Origin: Streptomyces sp. NRRL S-37
GTDB lineage: Bacteria > Actinomycetota > Actinomycetes > Streptomycetales > Streptomycetaceae
Length of the DNA stretch: 64,000 nucleotides
Assembly: GCF_000721605.1 (NCBI RefSeq)
Contig: NZ_JOIZ01000003.1
Coordinates: 281,244 to 345,243, forward strand
Direction: 5' to 3'
A model generated the notes under the pieces. The model searched no databases. It had not been told where the DNA came from and worked only from the letters and a program-made list of their open reading frames with translations. Within the stretch, counting starts at the first letter, position 1, and each line of letters begins with the position of its first letter. Both the position numbers and the translations under genes were made by a program. This document shows positions 1-9,121 of the stretch, one piece after another.

Positions 1-1
1 G

Positions 2-520
2 GGCCAGTACATCGGCGGCACCCAGGTCGGCGGCGCCGGCCAGTGGATCTGGCGCCGTTCCGTCAACTGGACGGCGGGGGAGCACGTCGTCCAGTGCGTC
101 GGACTGCGCGGCGACGGCTGCTCACCGGTACTGGAGCGCCGGTTCACCGTGCGGACGGAGGTGCTGCCGCCTGTGATCTCGGTGCCCTCGGAAGGAGCGT
201 TCTGCGGACCCCGGCCCCGTTTCTCCGGAAAGGTCCAGCCCGGCGCCACGAAGGTCGTACTGATGGAACACGGTCTGCTCATCGGGGCGACCGGTGTCGA
301 CGAGAAGGGCGAATGGGGGTTCCGGCACGGTCATCCCTGGCGTCCCGGCACCCACACCGTGCAGGCGATCGCCCTCTTCGGGGCGACGGAGTCGGCGCCG
401 GCCAGCACGACGTTCAAGGTCGTCGGTGTTCCGGAGAACAGCCCCATCCGCTCCTTCGGCGCCTCGCGCCACGCGTGCGGTGATGTGTGTGAGCACCGTC
501 CCTTCACCGGCGACTGGTAG
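2..520 (+). CDS. C-terminal part of a secreted/surface protein with Ig-like repeats (5' end missing)
   Basis: An open frame enters from the left edge and runs to TAG at 518-520, giving about 172 residues. Two beta-rich repeats are visible: one around WTAGEHVVQCVGLRGDG, and a second from about residue 57 with PVISVPSEG followed by FSGKVQPGATKVVLMEHG and WPGTHTVQAIALFG-like text. This is the periodic pattern of bacterial Ig-like domains found in extracellular actinobacterial proteins. Secretion cannot be checked because the start lies outside the window. It converges on the fadB-like gene, with a strong hairpin between the two stops. Function is unknown; an adhesin or wall-associated role is inference only. 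Confidence 0.6.
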   Translation, partial: GQYIGGTQVGGAGQWIWRRSVNWTAGEHVVQCVGLRGDGCSPVLERRFTVRTEVLPPVISVPSEGAFCGPRPRFSGKVQPGATKVVLMEHGLLIGATGVDEKGEWGFRHGHPWRPGTHTVQAIALFGATESAPASTTFKVVGVPENSPIRSFGASRHACGDVCEHRPFTGDW

Positions 521-543
521 GCGCCGGGTACCGCGCCGAACGC

Positions 544-583
544 CCGATGGGCCGTACCGGAGGAGTCCGGTACGGCCCATCGG
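544..583. terminator. bidirectional terminator hairpin
   Basis: A perfect 18-bp stem (544-561 with 566-583) closes on the 4-base loop GGAG. It lies between two convergent stops at 520 and 602, the expected place for a shared terminator. There is no T-run, which is usual in high-GC actinobacteria. Confidence 0.8.
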
Positions 584-601
584 CGCGTGGTGCGGTCGGC
601 G

Positions 602-2734
602 CTACGCCGGAACCGAAGCCACCCCCGCCTCCAGGAACCGCTTCCCGTTCACCCGCTCGGAGACGCCCTCGCGGTCCAGGTACGGCGTGATGCCGCCCAG
701 GTGGAAGGGCCAGCCGGCGCCGGTGATCAGGCAGAGGTCGATGTCCTGGGCCTCGGCGACGACGCCCTCGTCGAGCATCAGGCCGATCTCCTGGGCCACC
801 GCGTCCAGGACGCGGGCGCGGACCTGCTCCTCGGTGAGGACGGTGTCGCCCTGCTTCAGCAGCGCGGCGACCTCCGGGTCCAGCTCGGGCTTGCCGCTGT
901 CGTAGACGTAGAAGCCGCGCTTACCGGCCTTGACGACGGCCGCGAGGTTCGGGGAGACCGTGAAGCGGTCCGGGAAGGCCCGGTTGAGGGTCTCCGAGAC
1001 GTGCAGGCCGATCGCCGGGCCGACCAGTTCGAGGAGGACCAGCGGGGACATCGGCAGGCCGAGCGGCTCCACCGCCTTCTCCGCGACCTCGACCGGTGTG
1101 CCCTCGTCGATGACGTTCTGGATCTCGCCCATGAAGCGGGTCAGGATGCGGTTGACCACGAACGCCGGGGCGTCCTTGACCAGCACCGCGGTCTTCTTCA
1201 GCTTCTTGGCGACGCCGAACGCCGTGGCCAGCGAGGCCTCGTCGGTCTTCTCGCCGCGGACGATCTCCAGCAGCGGCAGGACCGCAACCGGGTTGAAGAA
1301 GTGGAAGCCGACGACCCGCTCGGGGTGCTTCAGCTTCGACGCCATCTCCGTCACGGAGAGGGAGGAGGTGTTGGTGGCGAGGATCGCGTGCGCCGGGGCG
1401 ACCGCCTCGACCTCGGCGAACACCTTCTGCTTGACGCCCATCTCCTCGAACACGGCCTCGATGACGAAGTCCGCGTCCGCGAAGCCCTCGGCCTTGTCCA
1501 GGACGCCGGAGACCAGCGCCTTGAGGCGGTTGGCCTTGTCCTGGTTGATCCGGCCCTTGCCGAGCAGCTTGTCGATCTCGGCGTGGACGTAGCCCACACC
1601 CTTGTCGACGCGCTCCTGGTCGATGTCGGTCAGGACGACCGGCACCTCCAGGCGGCGCAGGAAGAGCAGCGCGAGCTGGGAGGCCATCAGGCCGGCGCCG
1701 ACCACGCCCACCTTGGTGACCGGGCGGGCCAGCGACTTGTCCGGGGCGCCGGCCGGGCGCTTGCCGCGCTTCTGCACCAGGTTGAAGGCGTAGATGCCGG
1801 AGCGCAGTTCGCCGCCCATGATGAGGTCGGCGAGCGCCTGGTCCTCGGCGTCGTAGCCCTTCTGGAGGTCGCCGTCCTTGGCGGCGGCGATGATGTCCAG
1901 GGCACGGTAGGCGGCCGGGGCGGCGCCGTGCACCTTGGAGTCGGCGATGAACCGGCCGCGCGCGACGGCCTGGTCCCAGGCCTCACCGCGGTCGATCACC
2001 GGACGCTCGACGACGATCTCGCCCTTGAGGACGGCCGCCGTCCAGATCAGCGACTGCTCCAGGAAGTCCGCGCCCTCGAAGATCGCGTCCGCGATGCCGA
2101 GTTCGTGGACCTGAGCGCCCTTGAGCTGCTTGTTCTGGTTGAGGCTGTTCTCGATGATGACCGAGACGGCCTTCTCGGCGCCGATCAGGTTCGGCAGCAG
2201 CGTGCAGCCGCCCCAGCCGGGCACCAGGCCGAGGAAGACCTCGGGGAGCGAGAAGGCGGGCAGGGCCGCCGACACCGTCCGGTACGAGCAGTGCAGGCCG
2301 ATCTCGACGCCGCCGCCCATCGCCGCGCCGTTGTAGTACGCGAACGTCGGCACGGCCAGCTTCGACAGCCGCTTGAAGACGTCGTGGCCGCCCTTGCCGA
2401 TGGCCAGCGCGTCCTCGTGACGCTTCAGCAGTTCGACGCCCTTGAGGTCGGCGCCGACCGCGAAGATGAACGGCTTGCCGGTGACGCCGACGCCGACGAT
2501 GTCGCCGTCCGCGGCCTCCTTCTCGACCTGGTCGATCGCGGCGTCGATGTTCGCCAGCGACTGCGGGCCGAGGGTGGTCGGCTTGGTGTGGTCGTGACCG
2601 TTGTCCAGCGTGATCAGCGCGAAACGGCCCGCGCCCAGAGGCAGGTCGAAGTGGCGTACGTGCGCCTGCGTGACGACCTCGCCGGGGAACAGCTCGGCCG
2701 CACCCTTCAGCAGCTCTGCGGTGGTGGTGCTCAC
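602..2734 (-). CDS. fadB: multifunctional fatty-acid oxidation enzyme (enoyl-CoA hydratase / 3-hydroxyacyl-CoA dehydrogenase)
   Basis: A 710-residue FadB/FadJ-type fusion for beta-oxidation in the cytosol: it hydrates enoyl-CoA and oxidises 3-hydroxyacyl-CoA with NAD. The N-terminal crotonase part shows the oxyanion-hole text GADLKGVELL and YYNGAAMGGGVEIG. The NAD-binding Rossmann motif VGVVGAGLMASQ begins near residue 355. The dehydrogenase signature HFFNPVAVLPLLEIVRG follows, then two C-terminal 3HCDH repeats. Length agrees with the family. The GTG start at 2734 is chosen because it overlaps the thiolase stop (GTGA) and gives the N-terminus STTTAELLKG. Translational coupling to the upstream thiolase gene implies a complex or at least balanced expression. 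Confidence 0.93.
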   Translation of the reverse strand: MSTTTAELLKGAAELFPGEVVTQAHVRHFDLPLGAGRFALITLDNGHDHTKPTTLGPQSLANIDAAIDQVEKEAADGDIVGVGVTGKPFIFAVGADLKGVELLKRHEDALAIGKGGHDVFKRLSKLAVPTFAYYNGAAMGGGVEIGLHCSYRTVSAALPAFSLPEVFLGLVPGWGGCTLLPNLIGAEKAVSVIIENSLNQNKQLKGAQVHELGIADAIFEGADFLEQSLIWTAAVLKGEIVVERPVIDRGEAWDQAVARGRFIADSKVHGAAPAAYRALDIIAAAKDGDLQKGYDAEDQALADLIMGGELRSGIYAFNLVQKRGKRPAGAPDKSLARPVTKVGVVGAGLMASQLALLFLRRLEVPVVLTDIDQERVDKGVGYVHAEIDKLLGKGRINQDKANRLKALVSGVLDKAEGFADADFVIEAVFEEMGVKQKVFAEVEAVAPAHAILATNTSSLSVTEMASKLKHPERVVGFHFFNPVAVLPLLEIVRGEKTDEASLATAFGVAKKLKKTAVLVKDAPAFVVNRILTRFMGEIQNVIDEGTPVEVAEKAVEPLGLPMSPLVLLELVGPAIGLHVSETLNRAFPDRFTVSPNLAAVVKAGKRGFYVYDSGKPELDPEVAALLKQGDTVLTEEQVRARVLDAVAQEIGLMLDEGVVAEAQDIDLCLITGAGWPFHLGGITPYLDREGVSERVNGKRFLEAGVASVPA

Positions 2735-3948
2735 TTGTCCCCCTCGAAGTGCGGGTTCTCCCAGATGACCGTCGCGCCCATGCCGAAGCCGACGCACATG
2801 GTGGTCAGGCCGTAGCGGACGTGCGGCTGCTCCTCGAACTGGCGGGCCAGCTGCGTCATCAGGCGGACGCCGGAGGAGGCCAGCGGGTGACCGAACGCGA
2901 TGGCGCCGCCGTACTGGTTGACGCGCTCGTCGTCGTCGGCGATGCCGTAGTGGTCCAGGAAGGCGAGGACCTGGACGGCGAAGGCCTCGTTGATCTCGAA
3001 CAGGCCGATGTCGGAGATGGACAGGCCGGCCTGGGCCAGCGCCTTCTCCGTGGCCGGGATCGGGCCGTAGCCCATGACCTCGGGCTCCACACCCGCGAAG
3101 GAGTAGGAGACCAGGCGCATCTTGACCGGGAGGCCGTTCTCGCGGGCGAAGTCCTCGCTCGCGATGAGGGAGGCGGTGGCGCCGTCGTTCAGACCGGCCG
3201 CGTTGCCGGCGGTGACCCGGCCGTGGACGCGGAACGGGGTCTTCAGGCCGGAGAGGTTCTCCAGGGTGGTGCCGGGACGCATCGGCTCGTCGGCGGTGAC
3301 CAGACCCCAGCCCGTCTCACCGGCCTCTTCGTTGGTGCGGCGTACGGAGACCGGGACCAGGTCGGCCTGGATCTTGCCGTTGGCGTACGCCTTGGCGGCC
3401 TTCTCCTGGGAGCGGACCGCGTACTCGTCGGCGCGCAGCTTGGTGATGTGCGGGTAGCGGTCGTGCAGGTTCTCGGCGGTCATGCCCATGAAGAGGGCGG
3501 ACTCGTCGACCAGCTTCTCGGAGACGAAGCGGGGGTTGGGGTCCACGCCCTCGCCCATCGGGTGGCGGCCCATGTGCTCGACGCCGCCCGCGATGGCGAC
3601 GTCGTACGCGCCGAAGGCGACGGAGCCGGCCACCGTGGTGACGGCGGTCAGGGCGCCGGCGCACATGCGGTCGATGGAGTAGCCCGGGACCGAGGTGGGC
3701 AGGCCCGCGAGGATGCCGGCCGTGCGGCCGATGGTCAGGCCCTGGTCGCCGATCTGCGTGGTCGCGGCGATGGCGACCTCGTCGATCTTCTTCGGGTCGA
3801 GACCGGGGTTGCGGCGCAGCAGCTCCCGGATCGCCTTCACCACGAGGTCGTCGGCCCGGGTCTCGTGGTAGATGCCCTTCGGGCCCGCCTTGCCGAACGG
3901 GGTACGGACGCCGTCGACGAAGACGACGTCCCTGACGGTACGAGGCAC
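2731..3948 (-). CDS. fadA: acetyl-CoA acyltransferase (beta-oxidation thiolase)
   Basis: A 405-residue thiolase that cleaves 3-ketoacyl-CoA to acetyl-CoA and a shortened acyl-CoA, partner of the next gene. The nucleophilic Cys lies in SIDRMCAGALTA, the general-base His in GGAIAFGHPLASSG and the second Cys in TMCVGFGMG; NEAFAVQ is also present. The GTG start at 3948 follows AGGAG at good spacing and begins PRTVRDVVFVDGVRTPFG, the usual thiolase N-terminus. Upstream in-frame codons give no thiolase-like sequence. The stop overlaps the fadB-like start by four bases, so the two form one operon. Confidence 0.93.
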   Translation of the reverse strand: MPRTVRDVVFVDGVRTPFGKAGPKGIYHETRADDLVVKAIRELLRRNPGLDPKKIDEVAIAATTQIGDQGLTIGRTAGILAGLPTSVPGYSIDRMCAGALTAVTTVAGSVAFGAYDVAIAGGVEHMGRHPMGEGVDPNPRFVSEKLVDESALFMGMTAENLHDRYPHITKLRADEYAVRSQEKAAKAYANGKIQADLVPVSVRRTNEEAGETGWGLVTADEPMRPGTTLENLSGLKTPFRVHGRVTAGNAAGLNDGATASLIASEDFARENGLPVKMRLVSYSFAGVEPEVMGYGPIPATEKALAQAGLSISDIGLFEINEAFAVQVLAFLDHYGIADDDERVNQYGGAIAFGHPLASSGVRLMTQLARQFEEQPHVRYGLTTMCVGFGMGATVIWENPHFEGDK

Positions 3949-4114
3949 GATGGCTCTCCTCCAGGTGCGGGACGCTGAGCGCTTGCTTACGGGACATGCT
4001 ACTTGTGGGTAACGTGACTGCACAGTCCCGTCGGCCGGAGCGGCGAACATCACACGTTTGCCTCGCCCCCGCCGCCCCTTCCCGTCCCGAACCTGGGGCT
4101 CCGCCCCAGACCCC

Positions 4115-4167
4115 GCTCCTCGAACGCCGGAGGGGCTGACTTCCAGCCCCTCCGGCGTTCGAGGAGC
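4115..4167. repeat. 24-bp-stem palindromic intergenic element
   Basis: GCTCCTCGAACGCCGGAGGG and its continuation pair perfectly over 24 bp (4115-4138 with 4144-4167) around a 5-base loop. Flanking GGGGCTCCGCCCC and GGGGGCAGCGCCCCC can form further short stems. I recognise this 'CTCGAACGCCGGAGGGG' palindrome as a common dispersed element in Streptomyces intergenic regions. It fills the 280-bp gap (3949-4228) between the lacI-type gene end and the thiolase start, and probably acts as terminator for the lacI/mannosidase transcript. Confidence 0.8.
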
Positions 4168-4228
4168 GAGGGTCCGGGGGCAGCGCCCCCGGGAGGGGAC
4201 GGGTAAGGGCGGCGGGGGCGAGAACCCC

Positions 4229-5263
4229 TCACGGCGGTGCCGTGGACCCCCGAGGTGTCAGGACCGGGGTCGGTACCGGGTGGGAGCCCGGCCCCTCGCC
4301 GGTGATGACGCCGAACAGCGTGCGCGCCACCTCCGCCCCGAACCCGTGCACATCATGGCTCATCGCCGACAGCGTCGGATGCGTCAGCCGGCACAGCTGC
4401 GAGTCGTCCCACGCCAGCAGCGACACGTCGTCCGGCACCCGCAGCCCCATCTCCGCCGCCACCGACAGCCCCGCCACCGCCATGATGTCGTTGTCGTACA
4501 CGATCGCCGTCGGCCGGTCGCCCGGCGCGGCGGCCAGCAGCGAGCGGGTCGCCCGCGCGCCCGCGTCCCCGGAGAAGTCCGTCGCCACCTGCCACGCCCG
4601 CGCGGGCGGCTCCAGCGCCCCGACCGCCTCGTCGAACGCGGTCGTACGGATCGCGGTGTGCCCGAGCGCCGCCGCGCCGCCCACCCGGGCGATCCGCCGG
4701 TGCCCGAGCGCCGCCAGATACCGCACCGCCTCGGTCACGGCCGTGGCGTCGTCCGTCCATACGGAGGTCAGCCCGCCGGTCAGCGACGGGTGCCCGACGG
4801 CCACCGTCGGCAGCCCGAGCCGCCCGGCCACCGCCGGGCGGGGGTCGTCGGCCCGGAAGTCCACCAGGATCGATCCGCCGATCTGCCGGCCCCTCCACCA
4901 CGACTCCATCAGCCCGACCTCCTCGTCCGGGCTGCGCACCAGCCGCAGCAGCAGCGAGCAGGACCGTTCGACCAGGACGCTCTCCACCCCCGAGATGAAC
5001 TCCATGTAGAACGGCTCCAGGCCGAGCAGCCGGGCGGGCCGGCACACCGCGAGCCCCACCACGTCCACCCGCGACCCGGCCAGCGTGCGCGCGGTCGGAC
5101 TCGGCGCCCAGCCCAGTTCCCGCGCCGCCCGGAAGATCCGCTCGCGGGTTGCCTCCGACAGGCCGGGTTTCCGGTTGAAGGCGAGGGACACGGCCCCCTT
5201 GGACACACCGGCGCGCGCGGCGACGTCCTTGATGGTGACGCGGGGGGCCGGCGTTGCCGTCAT
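4229..5263 (-). CDS. LacI-family transcriptional regulator
   Basis: A 344-residue repressor. The N-terminal helix-turn-helix reads VTIKDVAARAGVSKGAVSLAFN, with the hinge helix near SPTARTLAG at about residue 55. The rest is a periplasmic-binding-protein-like sugar-sensing domain (YMEFISGVESVLVE, AIVYDNDIMAVAG, VSLLAWDDSQLCRLTHPTLS). The ATG at 5263 overlaps the mannosidase stop as ATGA, so it is the second gene of a mannosidase-lacI operon. Two matching dyads in the region shared with the divergent ABC importer are its likely operators, making it a local repressor of beta-mannoside use. The effector sugar is inferred, not seen. Confidence 0.9.
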   Translation of the reverse strand: MTATPAPRVTIKDVAARAGVSKGAVSLAFNRKPGLSEATRERIFRAARELGWAPSPTARTLAGSRVDVVGLAVCRPARLLGLEPFYMEFISGVESVLVERSCSLLLRLVRSPDEEVGLMESWWRGRQIGGSILVDFRADDPRPAVAGRLGLPTVAVGHPSLTGGLTSVWTDDATAVTEAVRYLAALGHRRIARVGGAAALGHTAIRTTAFDEAVGALEPPARAWQVATDFSGDAGARATRSLLAAAPGDRPTAIVYDNDIMAVAGLSVAAEMGLRVPDDVSLLAWDDSQLCRLTHPTLSAMSHDVHGFGAEVARTLFGVITGEGPGSHPVPTPVLTPRGSTAPP

Positions 5264-7653
5264 CGAGGGGGCTCCACGCAGTACAGGGCGCGGCGGGCGG
5301 TGTCCGGGTCCGGAGTCTTCCAGCCCCGCACCCCGATGGTCACCTCTTCTCCGGGCAGCAGGGTCACCAGCCCCCGGTCGGCCACCGCGTCCGGGTCCAG
5401 CCGGTCGGCCTGGAGCAGCAGGTCCCGTACGAGGGTGCGGGCCGTGACCGTGATCCCGCCGGGCGCGAGCGCCACCTCGAACTCGGGCCGCGGGTACGGG
5501 ATCTCCCGGTCCGGCACCGGGAAGTACGCGGCCCGCAGGCCGTCCGCGTCGGCGACCAGGAACTCCTTCGGGCCGGCCGGGACCAGGCCGGCCGGGACCT
5601 CGGTCACCGCCACCGTCCGCCCCCCGGCGGCCAGCGCCGGGCCCGCCTCCCCGAGCACCGTGCCGTCCACGGACATCCGGCGCAGCCACAGCGTGCCGTG
5701 CCAGTCCCCGGCGGACTGGTTGACCGCCGCCACCACCAGACCACCGCCGCCCCCGTCCACGTCCGCGCGCACGGTCAGCAGCCGGTCCGCGTACAGCCGC
5801 CGCAGCTCGTGGTAGAGCGGCTTCTCCCGCCCGTCCCCGTCGATCGCGGCCCAGGACGTCACCGGCCAGCAGTCGTTGAGCTGCCACACCACCGTGCCCG
5901 CGCACACCGGCCAGTGCGAGCGCCAGTGTTCGACCCCGGCGGCGATCGCACGCGCCTGGTTGACCTGCGTCAGATAGTGCCAGCGGTCGAAGTCGCCCTC
6001 CGGAACGGCGAAATGGCGGGCCAGCCCGCGCTCCAGCTTGCCGTTGCCGTCGTCCGCCTTCTGGTGGTGCAGCATGCCGGGGGAGTCCGGCGCGAGCTCC
6101 TCCCCGGGCAGCGCCCGGCGCAGCGTGGCGTACGCGGGCGGCGCCTGCCAGCCGAACTCGGCCACGAAACGCGGCACATGGAGCCGGTAGTCGGCGTAGT
6201 CGGTACGGTTCCACACCTCCCAGGAGTGGTGCGTGCCGTGCGCCGGGTCGTTGGGGTGGTGCCGCCAGGAACCGGACCAGGGGCTGCCCGCCGTGTACGG
6301 CCGTGTGGGGTCCAACTCGGCGACGACCCTGGGCAGTACGCCCAGGTAGTACCCCTCGCCCCAGGAGTCCCCGGCCAGCCCCGGCTCCCAGTCCCAGTCC
6401 CGGAACCCCCACAGGTTCTCGTTGTTGCCGTTCCACAGCACCAGCGAGGGGTGCGGCATCAGCCGTACGACGTTCTCCCGCGCCTCCGCCTCCACCTCCC
6501 CGCGCAGCGGCTGCTCCTCGGGGTAGGCGGCGCACGCGAACGGGAAGTCCTGCCAGACCAGCAGCCCCAGCTCGTCGCAGGCGTCGTAGAAGTCCTCGCT
6601 CTCGTAGATCCCGCCGCCCCAGACGCGCACCAGGTCCACGCCCGCGCCGGCCGCCTGTTCCAGCCGCCGCCGGTAGCGCTCACGGGTGATCCGGGACGGG
6701 AAGACGTCGTCCGGGATCCAGTTGACGCCCCGCGCGAACAGCCGCTCCCCGTTGACGACCAGGGTGAACCCGGTGCCGTGCTCATCGGCCGAGGTGTCCA
6801 GCCCCACCGTCCGGAACCCGATCCGCCGCCGCCACGAGTCCAGCGCTTCCTCACCGTGCAGCAGCGTCAACTCGACGTCGTACAGCGGTTGTTCGCCGTA
6901 CCCCCGGGGCCACCACAGCCGTACGTCCGGCACCCGCAGCCGTACGGCCCCCCGTGTCCCGTCGAGCTCCGCGCGGGCGCGTACGCCGCCGACGCTCGCC
7001 TCCACGGTGAGCGGTGCCCCGCCCCGGGAACGCTCCACGTCGACCGCCAGCTCGACCTGCCCCGTGCCGTCCTCGACGGTCACCAGCGGGCGCACCCGGG
7101 CGATCCGCGCCGTCGACCAGTGCTCCAGCCGTACCGGCCGCCAGATCCCGGCCGTCACCAGCGTCGGCCCCCAGTCCCAGCCGAACGAGCAGGCCATCTT
7201 GCGCAGGTACTGGTACGGCTCGGCGTACGCTCCCGGCCGCTCGCCCAGCGCGCCGCGCACCGCCTCGGCCTCGGTGTAGGCGGACGCGAACCGCACGGTG
7301 AGCCGCCCGCTCAGCCCCGTCACGTCGAAGCGGTACGAGCGGTGCATGTTCCGCGTCCGGCCCAGTGTCCGGCCGTCGAGCAGGACCTCGGCGACGGTGT
7401 CGAGACCGTCGAAGACCAGGTCCGTCCGTTCGTGCGCGCCCGCTTCGGCGGTCAGTTCCGTCTCGTACGTCCACTCCCGCCGGCCCACCCACGCCACCTC
7501 GGTCTCGCTCCGGCCGAGGAACGGGTCGGGGATCAGCCCGGCCGCCAGCAGATCGGTGTGCACGCACCCCGGCACCGAGGCGGGGAGCGCCTCCCCCGTG
7601 CCGTCCGGGTGTCGCAGGGTCCATCCCTCGGTGAGCGGTGTGACCTGACGCAT
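5260..7653 (-). CDS. GH2 beta-mannosidase
   Basis: A 797-residue glycoside hydrolase family 2 enzyme that removes beta-mannosyl residues from mannosides or manno-oligosaccharides. No signal peptide is visible, so it is probably cytosolic and acts on imported sugar. It has an N-terminal jelly-roll (VPGCVHTDLLAAGLIPDPF), the GH2 Ig-like part, and a TIM barrel with acid/base Glu in WNGNNENLWG (about residue 410) and nucleophile Glu in FVAEFGWQAPP (about residue 500). ATG 7653 is preferred over GTG 7659 because AGGGAG sits 5 bases before it. It overlaps the regulator gene downstream and is divergent from a sugar importer. Confidence 0.9.
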   Translation of the reverse strand: MRQVTPLTEGWTLRHPDGTGEALPASVPGCVHTDLLAAGLIPDPFLGRSETEVAWVGRREWTYETELTAEAGAHERTDLVFDGLDTVAEVLLDGRTLGRTRNMHRSYRFDVTGLSGRLTVRFASAYTEAEAVRGALGERPGAYAEPYQYLRKMACSFGWDWGPTLVTAGIWRPVRLEHWSTARIARVRPLVTVEDGTGQVELAVDVERSRGGAPLTVEASVGGVRARAELDGTRGAVRLRVPDVRLWWPRGYGEQPLYDVELTLLHGEEALDSWRRRIGFRTVGLDTSADEHGTGFTLVVNGERLFARGVNWIPDDVFPSRITRERYRRRLEQAAGAGVDLVRVWGGGIYESEDFYDACDELGLLVWQDFPFACAAYPEEQPLRGEVEAEARENVVRLMPHPSLVLWNGNNENLWGFRDWDWEPGLAGDSWGEGYYLGVLPRVVAELDPTRPYTAGSPWSGSWRHHPNDPAHGTHHSWEVWNRTDYADYRLHVPRFVAEFGWQAPPAYATLRRALPGEELAPDSPGMLHHQKADDGNGKLERGLARHFAVPEGDFDRWHYLTQVNQARAIAAGVEHWRSHWPVCAGTVVWQLNDCWPVTSWAAIDGDGREKPLYHELRRLYADRLLTVRADVDGGGGGLVVAAVNQSAGDWHGTLWLRRMSVDGTVLGEAGPALAAGGRTVAVTEVPAGLVPAGPKEFLVADADGLRAAYFPVPDREIPYPRPEFEVALAPGGITVTARTLVRDLLLQADRLDPDAVADRGLVTLLPGEEVTIGVRGWKTPDPDTARRALYCVEPPR

Positions 7654-7662
7654 GCACACTCC

Positions 7663-7676
7663 CTAAACCGGTCCAG
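7663..7676. promoter_or_regulatory. candidate LacI operator O1
   Basis: CTAAACCGGTCCAG is a dyad of the form CTnnACCGGTnnAG, 10 bp upstream of the mannosidase start. It matches a second site at 7719-7732. Centred ACCGGT with flanking CT/AG is typical of LacI-family operators. The assignment to the neighbouring regulator is inference. Confidence 0.6.
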
Positions 7677-7718
7677 CCATGTCCGGGCAACGTTTTGGCA
7701 TCGTTGGCGTGATAGAGA

Positions 7719-7732
7719 CTTTACCGGTTCAG
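7719..7732. promoter_or_regulatory. candidate LacI operator O2
   Basis: CTTTACCGGTTCAG shares 11 of 14 positions with the site at 7663-7676, centre-to-centre distance 56 bp. It lies upstream of the importer operon and could block the importer promoter, while O1 blocks the mannosidase promoter. Confidence 0.6.
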
Positions 7733-7804
7733 TGAGGGGCTGTCAGAGTGCCGAACCAGCCAACCCACTCGTGCTCGTCCGCCCCGTGAACGGAGCTGAT
7801 GCAC

Positions 7805-9121
7805 ATGTACCGCCGCACCGCACTTGCCGGATCGATCGCCCTCCTCGCCCTGCTGGCCTCCGCCTGCACGGGCTCGGGGGGCTCCGCCGAGGGCGCGGGC
7901 GCCGAGGCGCCCGACGACCCGTCGAAGGCCGAAGGCTCCATCACGGTCCTCACCCACCGGACCGACCTGGTGCAGGACGGGACGATGGAGAAGTACGCGG
8001 CCGAGTTCAACAAGACCTACCCCGGGGTGAAGGTCGAGTTCGACGGCCTCACCGACTACGAGGGCGAGGTCAAGATCCGCATGAACACGGAGAACTACGG
8101 CGACGTCCTCATGATCCCGGCGGTCATCGAGAAGAAGGACTACCCGAAGTTCTTCGCCTCCCTCGGCACCCGGGCCGAACGCGCCGCCACGTACCGCTTC
8201 ACCGACTACTCCACCGTCGACGGCAAGGTCTACGGCCAGAGCCCGATCGGTGTCGTCCCCGGCTTCGTCTACAACAAGAAGGTGTGGAGCGAGGCCGGCG
8301 TCACCGACTGGCCCACCACCCCCGCCGAGTTCCTCGACGACCTGAAGGCGATCAGGTCGAGGACCGACGCGGTGCCGTACTACACCAACTTCAAGGACAT
8401 GTGGCCGCTGACCCAGTGGACCAACGTCAACGGCTCCGTCGGCTGCGACACGAACGCCACCACGAAACTCGCCGAGGGCGACCCCTGGGCCGAGGGCGCC
8501 GACCTGCGCGTGGGCGACACCCTGCTCCACGACATCGTCAGCGGCGGACTCGCGGAGAAGGACCCGACCACCACCAACTGGGAAGGCTCCAAACCCAAGC
8601 TGGCCAAGGGGGAGATCGCCACCATGTGGCTCGGCTCCTGGGCCGTCGTCCAGATGCGGGACGCCGCGGAGCAGGCCGGCACCGACCCCGCCGACATCGG
8701 CTTCATGCCCTTCCCCGCGCAGAAGGACGGCGCCTTCTGCGCGGTGACCTCCCCGGACTACCAGCAGGCCGTCAACGTCCACTCCGACCACAAGGAAGCC
8801 GCCCGCGCCTGGATCGACTGGTTCACCGACGAGTCCGGCTACGCGGCGGCCAACCTCGCCCTGTCCCCGCTGAAGGACGCACCCCTGCCCGACATCCTCA
8901 AGCCGTACGAGGAGAAGGGCGTCAAGCTCATCGACCTCGACGACAGCAAGGGCGCCGAGGTGAAGTCCATCGACAACCAGTCCGAGGTCGGCATCTACAA
9001 GCCCGACTACCGCCAGGAACTCGTCGACCTCGCCCGCGGCGCCCGCGAGGGCGGCCTCGACGACTTCCTCGGCGACCTCGGCGAACGGTGGGCCGAGGCG
9101 CGGAACTCCCTGGGGTCCTGA
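7805..9121 (+). CDS. sugar ABC transporter substrate-binding lipoprotein
   Basis: A 438-residue extracytoplasmic solute-binding protein (family 1). It has a lipoprotein signal: RRTALAG, a hydrophobic core, then lipobox LLASAC near residue 21. The mature part carries the typical ITVLTHRTDLVQDGTMEKYA start and the WLGSWAVVQM and FMPFPAQKDG elements of carbohydrate binders. The ATG at 7805 is preferred over 7799 because CGGAG is 9 bases before it but only 3 before the other. The stop overlaps the next start (TGATG). Position opposite a beta-mannosidase suggests manno-oligosaccharide as ligand (inference). Confidence 0.9.
   Translation: MYRRTALAGSIALLALLASACTGSGGSAEGAGAEAPDDPSKAEGSITVLTHRTDLVQDGTMEKYAAEFNKTYPGVKVEFDGLTDYEGEVKIRMNTENYGDVLMIPAVIEKKDYPKFFASLGTRAERAATYRFTDYSTVDGKVYGQSPIGVVPGFVYNKKVWSEAGVTDWPTTPAEFLDDLKAIRSRTDAVPYYTNFKDMWPLTQWTNVNGSVGCDTNATTKLAEGDPWAEGADLRVGDTLLHDIVSGGLAEKDPTTTNWEGSKPKLAKGEIATMWLGSWAVVQMRDAAEQAGTDPADIGFMPFPAQKDGAFCAVTSPDYQQAVNVHSDHKEAARAWIDWFTDESGYAAANLALSPLKDAPLPDILKPYEEKGVKLIDLDDSKGAEVKSIDNQSEVGIYKPDYRQELVDLARGAREGGLDDFLGDLGERWAEARNSLGS

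Noticed and set aside
587..2815. 742-residue open frame on the plus strand opposite the fadB-like gene
   Set aside because: GC-rich antisense frame; the minus-strand product has clear FadB motifs, while the plus-strand product is Gln/Arg/Asp/Val-rich with no domain.
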